From Pseudomonas khorasanensis (GTDB lineage Bacteria > Pseudomonadota > Gammaproteobacteria > Pseudomonadales > Pseudomonadaceae): DNA of 64,000 bases. This document shows, piece by piece, positions 48,583 through 55,616 of this stretch. A program made the translations under genes and the position numbers. A model generated the notes under the pieces. The model did not search any database. It was given only the letters and a program-made list of their open reading frames with translations, and was not told where the DNA came from. Numbering within the stretch: the stretch's first letter is position 1; each line of letters begins with the position of its first letter. The DNA is taken from the NCBI RefSeq assembly GCF_014268505.2, contig NZ_JABWQP020000001.1, positions 496,001 to 560,000 of the forward strand, written 5' to 3'.

Positions 48583-49419
48583 TCAGTCTGGAAGATTTGA
48601 GCAGCGTTTGCGGTAGTCCGCCGGTGTCAGTTGATAGGCACGGCGGAACCAGCGCCCCAGGTGGCTCTGGTCGGCAAAGCCAAGGACGCTCGCCACCTGA
48701 GCCGGCGCCTCACCGCGCGCCAGCAATTGCCGCGCCTTGGCCAGACGCAACTGGATCAGGTAGGCGTGCGGCGCCAGGCCGAAGGCCGCTTTGAACGCGC
48801 GAGTCAGACGAAAGCGATCCACGCCACACACTCGCGCAAGGTCGTCGAGGCCGATGTCTTCGTAAGCATGTGCATGCAGATAATCGCGCGCGATCTGCGC
48901 AACCAATGGCAGGCGCGGATCGAAGCCCTGACGTTTGCGCCAGTCGAGGTGGCGGGTGAGAGACGCCAGCAGGCCATCGATGGCGGTCTGGCGAACGATG
49001 CGCAAGTCACCGCCGTGCAATGCGTAAAAGGCTCGCACGATCGCAGTCGAAAGACGCGGGTCGTGGCTCAGCGTGTCGGTAAAACCGGGCTGGCTGTCGG
49101 CGGGAGCATCCTCGAACAGTGCGTGCAATTCGCGCTCCAGCCAGTGCGGATCGAGGTACAGCATCGAATAAGTGAAACCTTCCTCGGTCGGCGCATGGCC
49201 ATCATGAATTTCCCCCGGCTCCAGCAGGAACACATGGCCTGGCGTGCTGCGATGCCGCACACGGCGGCAATTGAACTGCTGCACGCCTTGCTCAGTCACG
49301 CCGACGAGAAAACTGTCGTGCCAGTGCGGATCGTAGGCATGGCCACGGAAATGCGCACGAATGGACTCGATCCCGGTATCGACATCCTGGGACAGTGAAA
49401 TCCAGTTGCGTTTATCCAT
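48583..49419 (-). CDS. AraC-family regulator with N-terminal cupin
   Basis: Regulator of 278 residues. The AraC-type sensor cupin has AHFRGHAYDPHWHDSFLVGV and VFLLEPGEIHDGHAPTEEG with metal-type His residues. The HTHs are GLDDLARVCGVDRFRLTRAF and QVASVLGFADQSHLGRWFRR. ACGGAG five bases before the ATG at 49419 supports that start over a GTG two codons upstream. It probably controls the LysE exporter gene directly downstream. Confidence 0.92.
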   Translation of the reverse strand: MDKRNWISLSQDVDTGIESIRAHFRGHAYDPHWHDSFLVGVTEQGVQQFNCRRVRHRSTPGHVFLLEPGEIHDGHAPTEEGFTYSMLYLDPHWLERELHALFEDAPADSQPGFTDTLSHDPRLSTAIVRAFYALHGGDLRIVRQTAIDGLLASLTRHLDWRKRQGFDPRLPLVAQIARDYLHAHAYEDIGLDDLARVCGVDRFRLTRAFKAAFGLAPHAYLIQLRLAKARQLLARGEAPAQVASVLGFADQSHLGRWFRRAYQLTPADYRKRCSNLPD

Positions 49420-49562
49420 GGGCACTCCGTGGGGCGGTTTGAGCAGAGGCGCCCTTAAAATACCGCGTGGGGGAGGTGGGTGTTTAGAAGATTTGTGCTG
49501 CGGAGTTGGGAATTGAGTCGGGTGAGGCGATGGAAAAAAGGCTTCTCAAGAAAACGCAGACG

Positions 49563-49593
49563 AAAAAAAACCGCCTTCGCGGGGCGGTTTTTT
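49563..49593 (-). terminator. Strong minus-strand terminator with no assigned gene
   Basis: CCGCC-TTCGCGG-GGCGG stem with a run of eight T on the minus-strand product. It ends a minus-strand transcript coming from 49600 or beyond. No clear protein gene lies there, so it may terminate a small RNA or a decayed tRNA-like unit. Confidence 0.7.
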
Positions 49594-49899
49594 CGTTAGC
49601 CTCGATTTGCAATCGAAGCCATGTGCTTCACTAGCCACTCTAACCAAGGTTGCGATGGTATTGAGTTTTACCGATCCTTGCAACGGTTGAATAGCCTTTC
49701 GAAACGCGTGCGCCTTCAGCCTTTCGAAGAATTTAATGTTTATGTTCGTTGAAAATTTCCTGGCAGAAATAACATTTAACAAAGACGTGGCGGTGTTTGA
49801 TGGATAACGATGTGAGCGGCGCTTTTGTATTGGAGATTTCAGGTTAATATGCCCGCGCTCAACTGATGGAGCGGCGGAGAGGTTTGGCTGGGGGCGCAA
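49594..49899 (-). other. AT-richer segment with an open frame and a tRNA-like motif
   Basis: A minus-strand frame runs 49546-49899 (117 codons). It has no recognisable domain, and its 3' half overlaps the tRNA-like motif at 49628-49646 and the terminator, so I doubt it is translated. Base composition is lower in GC than neighbouring genes. It may be a small-RNA gene or decayed mobile DNA. Confidence 0.3.
49628..49646 (-). repeat. Copy A of a 19-base tRNA D-arm-like motif
   Basis: TGGTTAGAGTGGCTAGTGA on the minus strand, identical to copy B at 49974-49992. TGGTTAGAG is the usual tRNA D-loop text. Confidence 0.6.
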
Positions 49900-49909
49900 A
49901 AGATTTTAC

Positions 49910-50005
49910 GCCCTTCGACGCGGATTCGCACCCGTGCCGGAATGACGTCTCGGAGGGATTTCAACCGGCCGCCTCACTAGCCACTCTAACCAGTCGGCCG
50001 AAGGC
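49910..50005 (-). other. tRNA-like structure, possibly a degenerate tRNA
   Basis: On the minus strand, 96 bases can fold as a cloverleaf relative. GCCTTCG pairs with CGAAGG near the ends. GCC-GACTGGTTAGAGT-GGC forms a D-arm-like hairpin. ACGGG-TGCGAATC-CGCGT resembles a T-arm with one mismatch. There is no CCA and the anticodon arm is poor, so a working tRNA is unlikely. It contains copy B of the 19-base motif (49974-49992). Confidence 0.35.
49974..49992 (-). repeat. Copy B of the 19-base tRNA D-arm-like motif
   Basis: Exact copy of the motif at 49628-49646, same strand, 346 bases away. It lies within the tRNA-like structure. Confidence 0.6.
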
Positions 50006-50033
50006 ACGCACGGTCCGGTAAGTTTGCTGGAGG

Positions 50034-50059
50034 TTTGGCCACCAGCCCTGGAGGCCAAA
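50034..50059 (+). promoter_or_regulatory. Hairpin that hides the ribosome binding site of the 32-residue peptide
   Basis: TTTGGCC-A-CCA-GCCC-TGG-A-GGCCAAA folds into a near-perfect stem. The GGAGG ribosome site (50050-50054) of the following gene lies in its 3' arm, so it would be sequestered in the folded mRNA. Confidence 0.55.
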
Positions 50060-50063
50060 ACGT

Positions 50064-50162
50064 ATGAAGCTTTTGCTGCGTACGCTGAGCCTTGTATGGA
50101 GATTGTTTAAAGCTTTGCGCTTTTACGAGTTCCTGCGAGACCACTTTGACGACTTGAAGTAA
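50064..50162 (+). CDS. 32-residue amphipathic peptide of unknown function
   Basis: MKLLLRTLSLVWRLFK begins a 32-residue peptide. A hydrophobic, basic first half (Lys, Arg, Leu, Trp, Phe) is followed by a Phe-rich stretch and an acidic tail ending DDLK. It would form an amphipathic helix able to bind membrane. GGAGG nine bases upstream lies in a hairpin, and a strong terminator follows 20 bases after the stop. Start site, terminator and regulation together argue for a real gene. Such design is typical of type I toxins and small membrane peptides, but no family is recognised. Confidence 0.6.
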   Translation: MKLLLRTLSLVWRLFKALRFYEFLRDHFDDLK

Positions 50163-50181
50163 AGGTCGTTTCAGTGGGGAG

Positions 50182-50218
50182 GACCCGTTTCGGTTTCGAC
50201 TGAAACGGGTCTTTTTTT
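50182..50218 (+). terminator. Terminator of the 32-residue peptide gene
   Basis: GACCCGTTTC / GAAACGGGTC stem followed by seven T. It is oriented on the plus strand and lies 20 bases after the peptide stop. Confidence 0.9.
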
Positions 50219-50461
50219 GCCTTGGTGAAGCTGTCAAAAATGCGATATGTCCGATTTGTGCTTTCGATGTTGTAGGGCGTTTCTCTCAAGCCTGTAAGCA
50301 TGAGCGTGACGGTAATCACATGGATGCTGTTATGGGCATTCCGATTCGATTCGATCATTGATTGCGTCAATAACAACCATTAAGTCAATGAAGTTCTCAT
50401 ATCCAGAGCGCGGCGTAAGATCGGCTCCATACCCAACCGCTGCACCTCGGAGCACACCCTC

Positions 50462-50797
50462 ATGAAACGCCAGACTATCCTCGGTATCGCTTTCTCGGTT
50501 TTTGCACTGAATGCCTTCGCTGCCACCGAAACCGACCCATTGTTCAGCGACGCTGTTGCCGCCACTGAAACTGACCGCTTGTTCAGCGACGCAGTAGCGG
50601 CCACCGAGACCGACCGTTTGTTCAGCGATGCGATAGCCGCGACCGAAACTGATCCACTGTTCAGCGACGCCGTAGCGGCGACCGAAACCGATCCCTTGTT
50701 CAGCGATGCCGTGGCTTCTGACGGTTCCGATCATCTGCAAGGCAATCGAGTCGCCGAAGGTGGTTCCGACCGCCTGATCGAACGTCGCTCAGTTTGA
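50462..50797 (+). CDS. Secreted protein built of seven 13-residue repeats
   Basis: Protein of 111 residues. Residues 1-20, MKRQTILGIAFSVFALNAFA, are a signal peptide. The remaining 91 residues are exactly seven tandem units of 13: five near-identical copies of ATETDPLFSDAVA (P sometimes R, V sometimes I), then SDGSDHLQGNRVA and EGGSDRLIERRSV as degenerate copies. The DNA unit is 39 bases, from 50522 to 50794. CGGAG lies before the ATG. Short pseudomonad proteins with the same VAEGGSDRLIERR ending are sometimes labelled phage infection protein, but function is unknown. The repeat number may vary between strains. Confidence 0.8.
   Translation: MKRQTILGIAFSVFALNAFAATETDPLFSDAVAATETDRLFSDAVAATETDRLFSDAIAATETDPLFSDAVAATETDPLFSDAVASDGSDHLQGNRVAEGGSDRLIERRSV
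50522..50794 (+). repeat. Seven tandem 39-base coding repeats
   Basis: Units begin at 50522, 50561, 50600, 50639, 50678, 50717 and 50756. The first five are close copies and the last two diverged. Copy-number change by slippage would keep the frame. Confidence 0.85.
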
Positions 50798-50819
50798 AGG
50801 TAACCGTGAGCATCGATAG

Positions 50820-50853
50820 CGAATGCCGCCAAACGCAGCGGCGGCATTCGTTT
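50820..50853. terminator. Terminator after the repeat protein gene
   Basis: CGAATGCCGCC / GGCGGCATTCG stem with a nine-base loop and TTT after it, 23 bases beyond the stop and 24 before the convergent transporter stop. Confidence 0.7.
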
Positions 50854-50876
50854 CACCCAAGCCACACAAGCCTCGT

Positions 50877-52115
50877 TCAGACCGCCGTCGGCAGCGCAGC
50901 CTTGCCCTGATCCCGACTTTTGAATGTTGCCCAGAAACACAGCAACACTGCCACGGAAAAGCCGGCCGGAAACAGCCAGATGCTCTTCCAGTCATGCCCC
51001 GCGCTGGACGTGAAGTGGTCAGTAATCTCGCCTGCGATCCAGAAACCAATCAACATCCCCAAACCGTAAGTCGCCAAGGTAATCAAACCTTGCGCCGAAC
51101 TGCGGAAGCGTTCGGGTGCCTTCGCATCGGTGTAGATCTGCCCGGAAACGAAGAAGAAGTCATAACAGACGCCGTGCAGGGCGATGCCGATCAGCAGCAT
51201 GAACGCCTGGTCATCGTTGTTCCCGAAAGCAAACAGCACGTAACGCAACGCCCAGGCAGCCATGCCGACCAGCAGGGCGATCTTGATCCCGAAGCGATGG
51301 ATGAACAGCGGCAACAGAAGCATGAACAACACTTCTGACACCTGACCGATGGCCATCTTCGCCGTTGGGTTGGTTACGCCGATTTCGGCGAGGAACGGGT
51401 TGGCATTCTGGTAATAGAACGCCAGCGGAATGCAGATCAGGATCGACGCGAGGAAAAACACCAGGTAGCTGCGATCCTTGAGCAAACCCAACGCATCGAC
51501 GCCAAGCATTTGTTTCAGGCTTGACGTGCCTGCTGCGGTTTTCAGCGGCGCAGTGTCGGGCAGGCTGAAGCTGTACAGTCCCAACAGCAGCGACGCGACG
51601 GCGGACATCAGAAAGGTGTTGCGCAAGCCTCCCGCCGCGATGGCTTGCTGCGAATCCCAGGCGAACACGAAACTGATCACCACGCCGGCGACGATCCAGC
51701 CGACCGTGCCCCACACGCGGATACGGGAAAACTCCAGCGCCGGGTTCTTGATCTGGCGGAACGCTACGGCATTGACCAGCGCCAGCGTCGGCATGTAGAC
51801 CATCATGTAAGCGAGGACGTAGGGATAAAACGCGGCGAAATCCGCTGCGCGATAGAGCTGAAAGAGCAACACCGCGCCCAGCAGATGCAGCACCGCCAGA
51901 ATGCGTTCGGCATTGAAAAACCGGTCGGCAATCAGGCCAATGACAAACGGCGCCAGGATAGCGCCCCATGATTGCGTGGCGAACGCCATGCCGACCTCAC
52001 CACCGCTGGCGGCGAGCGTGGTGGCCAGAAACGTGCCGAGGGTGACGAACCAGCCACCCCAGATGAAAAACTGCAAAAACATCATGACGCTGAGTCGCGC
52101 ATTCATTACGTTCAT
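50877..52115 (-). CDS. MFS transporter, NHS (NupG-like) family
   Basis: Membrane transporter of 412 residues with about twelve helices. MMFLQFFIWGGWFVTLGTFL at the N-terminus and SRIRVWGTVGWIVAGVVIS are marks of the nucleoside:H+ symporter family, which also includes sugar carriers. It is third in a minus-strand operon after a Gfo/Idh/MocA dehydrogenase and a TIM-barrel isomerase, so a sugar or polyol is the likely cargo. ATG at 52106 is an alternative start; neither has a strong ribosome site. Confidence 0.87.
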   Translation of the reverse strand: MNVMNARLSVMMFLQFFIWGGWFVTLGTFLATTLAASGGEVGMAFATQSWGAILAPFVIGLIADRFFNAERILAVLHLLGAVLLFQLYRAADFAAFYPYVLAYMMVYMPTLALVNAVAFRQIKNPALEFSRIRVWGTVGWIVAGVVISFVFAWDSQQAIAAGGLRNTFLMSAVASLLLGLYSFSLPDTAPLKTAAGTSSLKQMLGVDALGLLKDRSYLVFFLASILICIPLAFYYQNANPFLAEIGVTNPTAKMAIGQVSEVLFMLLLPLFIHRFGIKIALLVGMAAWALRYVLFAFGNNDDQAFMLLIGIALHGVCYDFFFVSGQIYTDAKAPERFRSSAQGLITLATYGLGMLIGFWIAGEITDHFTSSAGHDWKSIWLFPAGFSVAVLLCFWATFKSRDQGKAALPTAV

Positions 52116-52157
52116 TTCAAATCACCGTATTGTTTTTATGTCGGTAACGCGGATGAA

Positions 52158-53240
52158 TCAGTCGTCGTCCAGCCCGAGCAAGCGGCGGTTGGAGGACGTG
52201 TCAGCGCTGACCCCGGCGAAGTCGTCGAAGGCCTTGGTGGTCTTGCGGATCATGTGCCGCTCAATAAACGCCGCGCCTTCGGCCGCACCTTGCGCGGCCT
52301 CTTTGAGGCAGCATTCCCATTCCAGCACTGCCCAGCCGCTGAAGTTGTATTGGCACAATTTGCTGAAGATCGATTTGAAATCGATCTGGCCATCACCCAG
52401 CGAACGAAAGCGGCCGGGCCGTTCGACCCAGCCCTGGTAGCCGCCGTAAACGCCGGAACGCGCGTCGGGGCGAAACTCGGCATCCTTGACGTGAAACATG
52501 CGGATGCGCGCGTGGTAGCGGTCGATGAAGCCCAGGTAATCCATTTGCTGCAGCAACAAATGGCTCGGGTCGTAGAGGATTGCAGCGCGGGGGTGATGAT
52601 TCACTGCATCGAGAAACTGTTCGAAAGACGCGCCGTCATGCAGGTCCTCGCCGGGATGGATTTCGTAGCACAGATCAACCCCGGCCTCTTCGAAGCAATC
52701 GAGAATCGGCAGCCAGCGCTTGGCGAGTTCGGCGAAACCTTGTTCGACCAGGCCGGCAGGTCGCTGCGGCCAAGGGTAGACGTAGGGCCAGAGCAGGGCG
52801 CCGGAGAAGGTGGCGTGGGCTTTGAGTCCAAGACGCTGACTCGCGCGGGCGGCCAGTTTCAATTGTTCGATGGCCCATTCGGTGCGCTCCCGGGGCTTGC
52901 CGCGCAGTGCTGGCGGGGCGAAGTCATCGAAGAGGCTGTCGAACGCCGGATGCACGGCCACCAGTTGCCCTTGCAGGTGGGTCGACAACTCACTCATCAC
53001 CACCCCCGCGCGGGCGCACACGGCGATGAGTTCGTCGCAGTAATCCTGACTTTCAGCGGCGCGCTGCAAGTCGATGAAACGTGTGCCGAGTGTCGGTAAC
53101 TGAATGGCCTTGTAGCCTTGCGACGCCGCCCACTCGGCAATGTTGGCAAGCGAGTCGAAGGGGGCCTCGTCAGCGATGAATTGCGCGAGGAAAATCCCTG
53201 GGCCTTTCAAACCCGCAGCGTTTTGCTGATCACTGTTCAT
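52158..53240 (-). CDS. Sugar phosphate isomerase/epimerase-like TIM-barrel enzyme
   Basis: Protein of 360 residues of the AP endonuclease family 2/xylose isomerase-like barrel. Metal-binding residues are visible in DLCYEIHPGEDLHDGASF, AILYDPSHLLLQQMDYLG, IRMFHVKDAEFRPDA and FSGWAVLEWECCLK. Members isomerise sugars, inosose or keto-glycosides. It overlaps the upstream dehydrogenase gene by 11 bases and precedes the transporter by 42. Substrate unknown. Confidence 0.89.
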   Translation of the reverse strand: MNSDQQNAAGLKGPGIFLAQFIADEAPFDSLANIAEWAASQGYKAIQLPTLGTRFIDLQRAAESQDYCDELIAVCARAGVVMSELSTHLQGQLVAVHPAFDSLFDDFAPPALRGKPRERTEWAIEQLKLAARASQRLGLKAHATFSGALLWPYVYPWPQRPAGLVEQGFAELAKRWLPILDCFEEAGVDLCYEIHPGEDLHDGASFEQFLDAVNHHPRAAILYDPSHLLLQQMDYLGFIDRYHARIRMFHVKDAEFRPDARSGVYGGYQGWVERPGRFRSLGDGQIDFKSIFSKLCQYNFSGWAVLEWECCLKEAAQGAAEGAAFIERHMIRKTTKAFDDFAGVSADTSSNRRLLGLDDD

Positions 53241-54420
53241 GGTTCGCAGCTCCTGTCAGTTGGGCGGGGATTTCGCTCCACTTGGCGTTGCCACGGTGAT
53301 TGGCAATCGCCGTTTCAATGAAGGCCATGCCGCGCAGGCCGGTTTCGATGCCTGGGACGCCCGGAGCCTGGTGATCATCGGCACCTTGCAGAATTGCCTC
53401 AGCGAGGCCGCCGTACAGATTGGCCATGGCTTCGAGATAACCTTCCGGGTGCCCGGCGGGCAGGCGCATGCGCTGACTGGCAGCGGCGCACAGCCATGGC
53501 TGACCGACGCCCGAACGCAGAATACGCATGGGTTCATTCAAGGGCCGGTGGATCAGGCTGGCCGGTTCTTCCTGATGCCATTCGAGGCCGCCCTTGTCAC
53601 CATAGACGCGGATTTTCAGAGGGTTTTCCTCACCCGCACACACCTGACTGGCCAGCAACACGCCGCTGGCGCCCTCCGTCATTTTGAACAGCATCGCCAC
53701 ATCGTCATCGAGTTGCCGCCCCTCGACGTGCGAACCGAGCATCGCGCTGATGAACTGAATCGACTGACCGGCAACGAATTCAGCCAGCGAAAACGCATGG
53801 GTGCCGATATCACCGATGCAACCGCCGATCCCGGATTGTGTCGGGTCGTCGCGCCAGCCAGCCTGCTTGTTGCCTTGCCCGGCGACGTCGGTGCTGAGCC
53901 AGCCTTGCGGATACTCGACGATCACTTTGCGCACGCGCCCGAGCACGCCACTGGCGACCATGTCCCGTGCCTGCCAGACCATCGCGTAGCCGAGGTAGGT
54001 ATGCGCCAGGCCGTAGATGCGCTGGCTGCTGATAACCACCGAGTGCAGTGCTTGCACCTCGGCCAGGTTCAACGCGGCAGGTTTCTCGCTGAACACATGG
54101 AAACCGGCGCTCAACGCCTGACGCGCAATCGGTGCGTGCAGATGATTGGGGGTGACGATGATCAGCAACTGCATGCGCTGTTCGGCTGGCAGCCTGGCCT
54201 CGCTTTCAAGCAGGGTTTGCCAGTCGTCGTAACAACGCTCGGCGGCAAGGCCCAAGGCTGCGCCGGTGCGCTGATTGTTTTGCGGGTCGCGGCTAAAGGC
54301 GCCGCAGACCAGCTCAAAGCGTCCGTCAATGCCGGCAGCTTGCCGGTGAGCGCGGGCGATGAACGAACCTTCACCGCCTCCAACAAAACCCATTCTTATT
54401 TTTTTCGCGGCAGCGTGCAT
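53230..54420 (-). CDS. Gfo/Idh/MocA-family sugar or polyol dehydrogenase
   Basis: NAD(P)-dependent oxidoreductase of 396 residues. MGFVGGGEGSFIARAHRQAA is the nucleotide loop, FHVFSEKPAALNLAEVQALH the EKP motif, and IGGCIGDIGTHAFSLAEFVA the conserved GD-x-x-x-H region. Length and motifs suit inositol or glycoside dehydrogenases. It is first in the operon and directly faces the LacI gene with a palindromic operator between. Substrate unknown. Confidence 0.9.
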   Translation of the reverse strand: MHAAAKKIRMGFVGGGEGSFIARAHRQAAGIDGRFELVCGAFSRDPQNNQRTGAALGLAAERCYDDWQTLLESEARLPAEQRMQLLIIVTPNHLHAPIARQALSAGFHVFSEKPAALNLAEVQALHSVVISSQRIYGLAHTYLGYAMVWQARDMVASGVLGRVRKVIVEYPQGWLSTDVAGQGNKQAGWRDDPTQSGIGGCIGDIGTHAFSLAEFVAGQSIQFISAMLGSHVEGRQLDDDVAMLFKMTEGASGVLLASQVCAGEENPLKIRVYGDKGGLEWHQEEPASLIHRPLNEPMRILRSGVGQPWLCAAASQRMRLPAGHPEGYLEAMANLYGGLAEAILQGADDHQAPGVPGIETGLRGMAFIETAIANHRGNAKWSEIPAQLTGAANHEQ

Positions 54421-54456
54421 GGCAGTCGTCTCGGTAGCAGGGCCAGTCTATTGAGT

Positions 54457-54474
54457 GATGTAACCGGTTACATC
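54457..54474. promoter_or_regulatory. Perfect 18-bp palindromic LacI-family operator
   Basis: GATGTAACCGGTTACATC, a perfect palindrome with the central CG typical of LacI/GalR sites. It lies 37 bases upstream of the dehydrogenase start and 118 before the LacI gene. The regulator at 54592 is the obvious partner. Confidence 0.85.
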
Positions 54475-54591
54475 GTGGGCGAAATCTAGGCTTGAAATTG
54501 CCGGCTGTCAAATGGCAACGGATGATCGACAGCGTTCCGATCGCTCCTCGCCTGCGGTAAGCTCCGCGCCTGATCGGCAGGAAAGAACGAG

Positions 54592-55611
54592 GTGGTTTTG
54601 TCCAATATCCGCGAAGTGGCTCGGCTGGCAGGCGTCTCGGTGGCGACGGTGTCCAGGACATTAAAATCGCCCGAGCGCGTCCTCGCGCCAACCCGTGAAC
54701 GCGTCATGGCCGCCGTTGAGCAGGCCGGCTACCGGCCGAACCTGATGGCGGTGCAGTTTCGCTCGCGGCGCACCGGCAATCTGGTGATCCTGGTGCCAAC
54801 CATCGCCAACACCTTTTTCGCGCGGGTCATCAGCGGTGCGCAGCAAGCGGCGCAAGCGGCTGGCTATCGATTACTGCTCTGCGACACCCAGGGTCGCGAA
54901 GAGCTGGAACGACAATTCGCCGAGCTGGTGTATGCCTATCAAGCCGACGGCGTGATCCAGTTGCGCGCTTATGATCCGTTCGAAAACACCCCGGCCGACG
55001 CCGATCTGCCACCGATCGTCAACGCCTGCGAAGTCATCAAGGCCGGGCGCTATCCAACCATCAGCCTGGACAACGTCGCCGCTGCCAAAGCCATGACCGA
55101 ACACCTGATTGCGCTGGGACACCGACGCATCGGCCTGATCAAGGGCTCGAAAAACAGCCCGCTGACCCGTGATCGTCTCGCGGGCTATGAAGCGGCATTG
55201 CGCGAGGCCGATATCGTCTTCGACGAGGCGCTGATCTGCCACGGCAATTTCAGTCTCGAGGCCGGGTTTGCCGGGGCAAACAAGATGCTGGCATTGGCCG
55301 AGCGGCCCAGCGCGCTGTTCTGCGAAAACGACGAAATGGCCATCGGTGCACTCAAGTGCATCAGGCAGGCGGGGCTGCGTGTGCCTGAGGACATTTCACT
55401 GGTCGGCTTCGACGATATTCCAATGGCCGCGTACTGCGATCCACCGTTGACCACCATTGCCCAACCGGCCGAAACCTTTGGCGAGAAAGCCGTCGAGATG
55501 CTGATCGCCCTGATCGAGAAAAAGCCACTGGCGGCACGGCATGTGACCCTGCCGTTCGAGCTGACGTTGCGCAACAGCACGGCCATAATCGGCACGGTGG
55601 GCGAGCGCTAA
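54592..55611 (+). CDS. LacI-family transcriptional regulator
   Basis: Repressor of 339 residues. SNIREVARLAGVSVATVSRT is the HTH and hinge start, and the periplasmic-binding-like domain follows from GNLVILVPTIANTFFARVIS. LVGFDDIPMAAYCDPPLTTI is the conserved C-terminal motif. I start at GTG 54592, with AGGAAAG upstream; TTG at 54598 is possible. It probably represses the divergent sugar operon through the palindrome at 54457 and is relieved by a pathway sugar. Confidence 0.92.
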   Translation: MVLSNIREVARLAGVSVATVSRTLKSPERVLAPTRERVMAAVEQAGYRPNLMAVQFRSRRTGNLVILVPTIANTFFARVISGAQQAAQAAGYRLLLCDTQGREELERQFAELVYAYQADGVIQLRAYDPFENTPADADLPPIVNACEVIKAGRYPTISLDNVAAAKAMTEHLIALGHRRIGLIKGSKNSPLTRDRLAGYEAALREADIVFDEALICHGNFSLEAGFAGANKMLALAERPSALFCENDEMAIGALKCIRQAGLRVPEDISLVGFDDIPMAAYCDPPLTTIAQPAETFGEKAVEMLIALIEKKPLAARHVTLPFELTLRNSTAIIGTVGER

Positions 55612-55616
55612 CCCGA

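Noticed and set aside
49546..49899. A protein gene of 117 codons on the minus strand
   Set aside because: No recognisable domain, and the frame runs through the terminator and tRNA-like motif, so translation is doubtful.
49910..50005. Functional tRNA gene
   Set aside because: No CCA, poor anticodon stem and mismatches in the T-arm; kept only as a tRNA-like structure.
50330..50740. Minus-strand repetitive frame of 136 codons opposite the repeat protein
   Set aside because: The repeats are the reverse of the plus-strand repeats; the plus strand has a signal peptide and ribosome site, the minus does not.
50522..50794. Possible CRISPR-like array from regular 39-base repeats
   Set aside because: There are no spacers; units are contiguous and coding.
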